Source: Acidobacteriota bacterium
GTDB taxonomy: Bacteria; Acidobacteriota; Holophagae; Thermotomaculales; Thermotomaculaceae
Assembly: GCA_026986725.1 (NCBI GenBank)
Contig: JALSOA010000014.1
Coordinates: forward strand, 1-53,605
DNA length: 53,605 bases
Direction of reading: 5' to 3'
Shown one piece after another: positions 51,201-53,605 of this stretch. Numbering within the stretch: the stretch's first letter is position 1; every line of letters begins with the position of its first letter. The position numbers and the translations under genes were made by a program. The notes beneath the pieces were generated by a model. The model searched no databases. It was not told the origin of the DNA and saw nothing but the letters and a program-made list of their open reading frames with translations.

Positions 51201-53549
51201 AACAACGGAGTATCAACGAAGAACATGACATTAAGGAGGAAGCCGAACATACACCAGGGAGACAGTGATGCAACCGATGCCTTTGATCCGTCGGTTGAAT
51301 GGGACGGTTATCCACAGGACACCTTTGACAACCTTGGCACAGGTTCAGGCAGTTACACATTGACAGTGGGAGTTTCAGGCGGAAACGGGAGTGTAAATCC
51401 AAGCGGTTCCAATCTCTATGTATATGGAACGGATGTACAGATAACAGCCACCCCTGCAAGCGGCTATCAATTTGATCACTGGGAAGGTGACGCATCTGGA
51501 AGCAGCAACCCGTTAACTGTGACGGTAAGGTCAGACATGGCTGTAAACGCAGTATTCACGGCAGGTACATTTACTGTTACTGCGACGGCAGGTACTGGCG
51601 GCACTATCACTCCGTCTGGTAACATTGTTGTTTCAGGTGGTAGCGATATAACCTTCACCATAACTCCAGATACCAATTATCACATAAGCGATGTACTTGT
51701 TGACGGTGCAAGTGTTGGGGCTGTATCAAGTTACACATTCCATAATGTGACGAGCAATCACACAATAGAGGCACATTTTGAAATTGATACATACACAATT
51801 ACAGCAACGGCAGGTGAGGGTGGTACAATAAGTCCTTCTGGCTCTGTCCAGGTACCAGCAGGGTCGGACCAGACATTTACATTTACACCTAACCAGGGGT
51901 ACCATGTTGATGAGGTGGTTGTTGATGGGCAGAGTGCTGGAAGAGTAAGTTTTTACACCTTCCACAATGTACTCTCAGACCACACTGTTTCGGTAACCTT
52001 TGCGGAGAACAAACCTCCTGTCATAAGGTCCGTTGATGCGCATCAATTTGCAGGGAATGCACCTTTTACCTTTAATGCCAATGTTGATGCTTACGATCCT
52101 GATGGGGGAGACATCGTAATGTATGAGTGGGAAATTACAGGTAAAAGGAACGATACAATTGTAACCTCTTCGCCTTCTTTTGCTTACACTTTTGCAGTTC
52201 CGGGAGAATACTTTGCAAGTGTAACGGTGGTTGATGATGAAAGAGAAACTGCTGTAAGCGATATTTTTACAATCAATGTATCTGAATCGTCTTCGATAGT
52301 TATACCTCTGCCAACATTATTGGGTTTTTCTCAATTAAAGGCTAATGTAACTAACCTCTCCACTACGGTTGTAAACATTTTCAATGAACCTGTTCATCTT
52401 ACAATAGATGCCCTTGATGATAATGGCGAAGTTGTTGAAGAAAAGAATATCACTGTACCACCTTTTGGTACTTTTGAGGTTTCAGAGCTTTCCTTTGAAT
52501 CAAGTTACGACAGATTAAAGGCAAGTGCTGATAAATATGTTGTTCTTTATACAACAGTTAAGGGAGATGGGTTTGAAACTGAAAGCTATATCTCTTCAAG
52601 ACTGAAAGGGACAATTTATGTTCCTCACATTGCGGAAGAGGTTGATTACTGGACATCACTTGGCTATGTATCCAATCCAAACGGTTATTCAACAGCGGCA
52701 AAAATTGCAGGCAATGAAGTGGACACTGGAAATGATTACTCTATATTCATTGATTTTGAAACAATGCTCTCTGATAATGTAGAGGTTGAAACCAATTGGG
52801 GAACCATATTCTGCAAAACAGGAGACCCATTCTCCAACACAAATGCACTTTCAGGGTTTGAATTGTTTGTTAAGGAAGGCCATGATGGTGGTGCAATTGA
52901 AATGAACAATGTTCCGTCAAAAACCCTTTACATTCCACACATTCCAGAAGAAACATATCATTTCTGGACAGGGCTTGTTCTTGACAATGTTGAAGGGCAG
53001 ACCGCCCATATTACCTTCTCTTTCTATTCAGCAGATGGACAACTGCTTGGTAACAAAACAATTGAACTTGAGGCTTACTCCAAGTTTAAGACTCTAATGA
53101 AGGATATTTTGCCTGATAACACTTCAAAACCTGTTTGCTGGGCAATAATCAATTCTGATGTGAAACTTGTTGGTGCTGAGTTGTTTGGCACTTACGAAGA
53201 TGCAATATGCGGATATTCATTGGGTGAAAGTCCTCAGTCGTGGGGAGTGATTCCTGACATTAAGACTGGTGAGGATTACTGGACAGGCATAGGTATTGTC
53301 AATCCAAATACGGACAGTACACTTGTTACTTTAACCTTGAGGGACAAGGATGGAAATGTTAAAGATCAAAAGAGCATAACTATCGGAGCTATGTCAAGGT
53401 ATAAGGCTGTTGTGGATGATATATTTGAAAATGCAACTGTTGAAACAGGTGATACCATTACCTATACCTCACCCAAACCTGTTGTTGGATTGAAGGTATC
53501 TGGAGATTATCAGGATACTATTATGGAGGCATTGTCAGCAACAAGATAA
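48273..53549 (+). CDS. Large secreted multidomain protein (GATase-like, OB-fold, two lamin-tail, InlB-type, PKD, C-terminal repeats)
   Basis: The protein has 1758 residues. A signal peptide (1-27) is followed by a class I glutaminase-like/ThuA-like fold (about 28-305, FVENGGGLFIVADHNGSD). Next come an Ig/Fn3-like domain (about 311-405), an OB-fold region as in DUF5689-type proteins (about 412-612) and lamin-tail domain 1 (about 621-780). An InlB-type repeat leads to lamin-tail domain 2 (from 862) and three more InlB-type repeats to about 1245. A PKD domain (about 1247-1340) and about four 105-residue C-terminal repeats end it. No LPXTG, PEP-CTERM or Por tail is seen. The lamin-tail/OB/GATase mix resembles proteins of extracellular nucleic-acid handling, but no catalytic site is clear. 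A good site GGAGGG precedes ATG 48273. Confidence 0.8.
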   Translation: MNFRMKPMLRLCVLTLILFFSTFSFSQTYRILFDNSKAQTAGNADWKIDDDEPYPDPASPTSESDWIGGISSWGYELWQTGDYEIVQLPQNSQITYGDSNNPLDLSNFDVFVCVEPNIQFTDSEKEAIISFVENGGGLFIVADHNGSDRNNDGMDSPHIWNDLFNNNPRGITNIFGVTFNLNSISGSFTDIRTNLTEPEDDALFNGPFGNVTGIAYHSGASMSVDTNANPNARAQIWRDSSHSDSDVVVATSRFGNGRIAFVGDSSPCDDGTGQPGDNLYDGWNESGVTDRQIFLNLTVWLAGGGGAGSGISIGNPSLDPANPQNGDAVTVTVDVTDSNGSIASVVLQWKKFNSDTFNSVNMTNTSGDTYEGQIPAQSDTVVQYQIVATDNDNNTATKGIFSYQVGFVPICDLRTNANDSNGVNKYNNNNFILKGIVTAPTENCYGTSGKTDIYIQDSSGCGINIYNGTSDQPVVNLGDVVEVKGKLTQFKGKLELDISSGYMNVVGTDTVPSPEVITCSQVGEGYEGKLVRINNVHVVSGSIPPEGSSGPLTIEDSTGQATVYIDKDGEIDGMDTPQGDFDLIGIIMQYDNSSPYDSGYQINPRFQSDFITSGGGGGGNPDLYFSEYIEGSGSNKALEIFNETGSAVDLSEYEIQIYYNGNTSAGTTISLNGTLNDGDTFVIANSNADSAVLNKADMTTGSINFNGDDAVVLVHNGNVVDCIGRVGEDPGNSWENNGVSTKDMTLIRKPHIHQGDTVTDDAFDPSVEWNGQPQDYFDDLGTHTCLYTLTVNVATGSGTTDPSGSNDYQYKTVVNVTATPASGYQFDHWEGDASGSSNPLTVTVRSDMAVNAVFTASAPSGPDLYFSEYIEGSGSNKALEIFNETGNAVDLSEYSIEIYNNGHSSPDHTINLSGTLNDAGTYVIVYNGADASLQAYGDLITAECSFNGDDAIVLKHNGAIIDCIGQVGVDPGSSWSNNGVSTKNMTLRRKPNIHQGDSDATDAFDPSVEWDGYPQDTFDNLGTGSGSYTLTVGVSGGNGSVNPSGSNLYVYGTDVQITATPASGYQFDHWEGDASGSSNPLTVTVRSDMAVNAVFTAGTFTVTATAGTGGTITPSGNIVVSGGSDITFTITPDTNYHISDVLVDGASVGAVSSYTFHNVTSNHTIEAHFEIDTYTITATAGEGGTISPSGSVQVPAGSDQTFTFTPNQGYHVDEVVVDGQSAGRVSFYTFHNVLSDHTVSVTFAENKPPVIRSVDAHQFAGNAPFTFNANVDAYDPDGGDIVMYEWEITGKRNDTIVTSSPSFAYTFAVPGEYFASVTVVDDERETAVSDIFTINVSESSSIVIPLPTLLGFSQLKANVTNLSTTVVNIFNEPVHLTIDALDDNGEVVEEKNITVPPFGTFEVSELSFESSYDRLKASADKYVVLYTTVKGDGFETESYISSRLKGTIYVPHIAEEVDYWTSLGYVSNPNGYSTAAKIAGNEVDTGNDYSIFIDFETMLSDNVEVETNWGTIFCKTGDPFSNTNALSGFELFVKEGHDGGAIEMNNVPSKTLYIPHIPEETYHFWTGLVLDNVEGQTAHITFSFYSADGQLLGNKTIELEAYSKFKTLMKDILPDNTSKPVCWAIINSDVKLVGAELFGTYEDAICGYSLGESPQSWGVIPDIKTGEDYWTGIGIVNPNTDSTLVTLTLRDKDGNVKDQKSITIGAMSRYKAVVDDIFENATVETGDTITYTSPKPVVGLKVSGDYQDTIMEALSATR
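50133..51563 (+). repeat. Tandem 723-bp module duplication with a 120-bp identical core
   Basis: Two copies of a lamin-tail plus InlB-type module lie 723 bases (241 codons) apart, starting at 50133 and 50856. The last 120 bases of each module, 50721-50840 and 51444-51563, are identical base for base. The preceding lamin-tail segments differ at many third positions. This pattern fits an older duplication with recent gene conversion or unequal crossing-over in the 120-bp core. Confidence 0.92.
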
Positions 53550-53576
53550 TTTAAGAGTTAAATTAGAAAAATTTTG

Positions 53577-53605
53577 GCGGCTCTTTTGAGCCGCTTTTTT
53601 TTTTT
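53577..53605 (+). terminator. Rho-independent terminator after the surface-protein gene
   Basis: GCGGCTC (53577-53583) pairs with GAGCCGC (53588-53594) around a TTTT loop and is followed by at least eleven T residues to the window edge. It is the strongest terminator in the window. Confidence 0.93.

Overview
The window is a gene-dense, clearly AT-rich stretch (judged by eye, not computed) from a diderm bacterium that makes lipopolysaccharide. The outer-membrane/lipid A block bamA-skp-lpxD-fabZ-lpxA, periplasmic-type secreted proteins and a TonB-like domain establish the envelope type. Eukaryote-like Ser/Thr kinases (one with an HRDISPQN catalytic loop), three GGDEF proteins and anaerobe-type carbamoyl-phosphate genes fit a deep-branching, probably anaerobic lineage. 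An Acidobacteriota-like affiliation is a guess; the window does not settle the phylum. There are no rRNA or tRNA genes, prophage, insertion sequences or CRISPR arrays, and no gene-free stretch longer than 300 bases.

Layout. 1-6243 (+): end of bamA, skp, lpxD, fabZ, lpxA, a tRNA-dihydrouridine synthase and an ArnT/PMT-type glycosyltransferase. 6342-9592 (-): a serS-upp-MFS operon, with a promoter facing away from the next block. 9742-12923 (+): a secreted M14 carboxypeptidase, prmA and rsmE. 12969-20831 (+): a long chain of mostly overlapping genes, with an NfeD protease, slipin, a diguanylate cyclase, a DUF4388-like protein, a SPOR protein, lipA, psd and a YprB-like exonuclease. 20933-28678 (+): a membrane GGDEF protein, PIN-TRAM, trmL, pgi, ruvB, two orphan oligopeptide-ABC ATPases and an FHA-GGDEF protein. 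28763-30558: a two-subunit aconitase-family dehydratase. 30631-35173: a receiver-kinase-TM-TonB fusion, a small coiled-coil protein, a methyltransferase and an Smr protein. 35162-37064 (-): a HAD phosphatase and a second kinase whose catalytic Asp is Asn. 37198-43549 (+): metG followed by carbamate kinase, a divergent transcarbamylase, a P-loop GTPase and a DUF1015 protein, closed by a strong terminator. 43604-45543: DUF47/PiT phosphate transport. 45579-48125: a PlsC-like acyltransferase, a small membrane protein, a K+ channel and DUF192. 48273-53549: a 1758-residue secreted multidomain protein, closed by a terminator.

Themes. Much of the window concerns envelope construction (lipid A, phospholipid head group and acyl chains, surface proteins) and signalling (c-di-GMP synthases that all keep the inhibitory I-site, plus two Ser/Thr kinases). 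The best candidate for an undescribed system is the carbamate kinase / HPxQ-less transcarbamylase / GTPase / DUF1015 cluster at 39125-43549. It looks like a carbamoyl-transfer pathway but is not the arginine deiminase pathway. Second-rank candidates are the receiver-kinase-TonB fusion, the Asn-substituted kinase, and a recurrent promoter geometry that predicts leaderless mRNAs.
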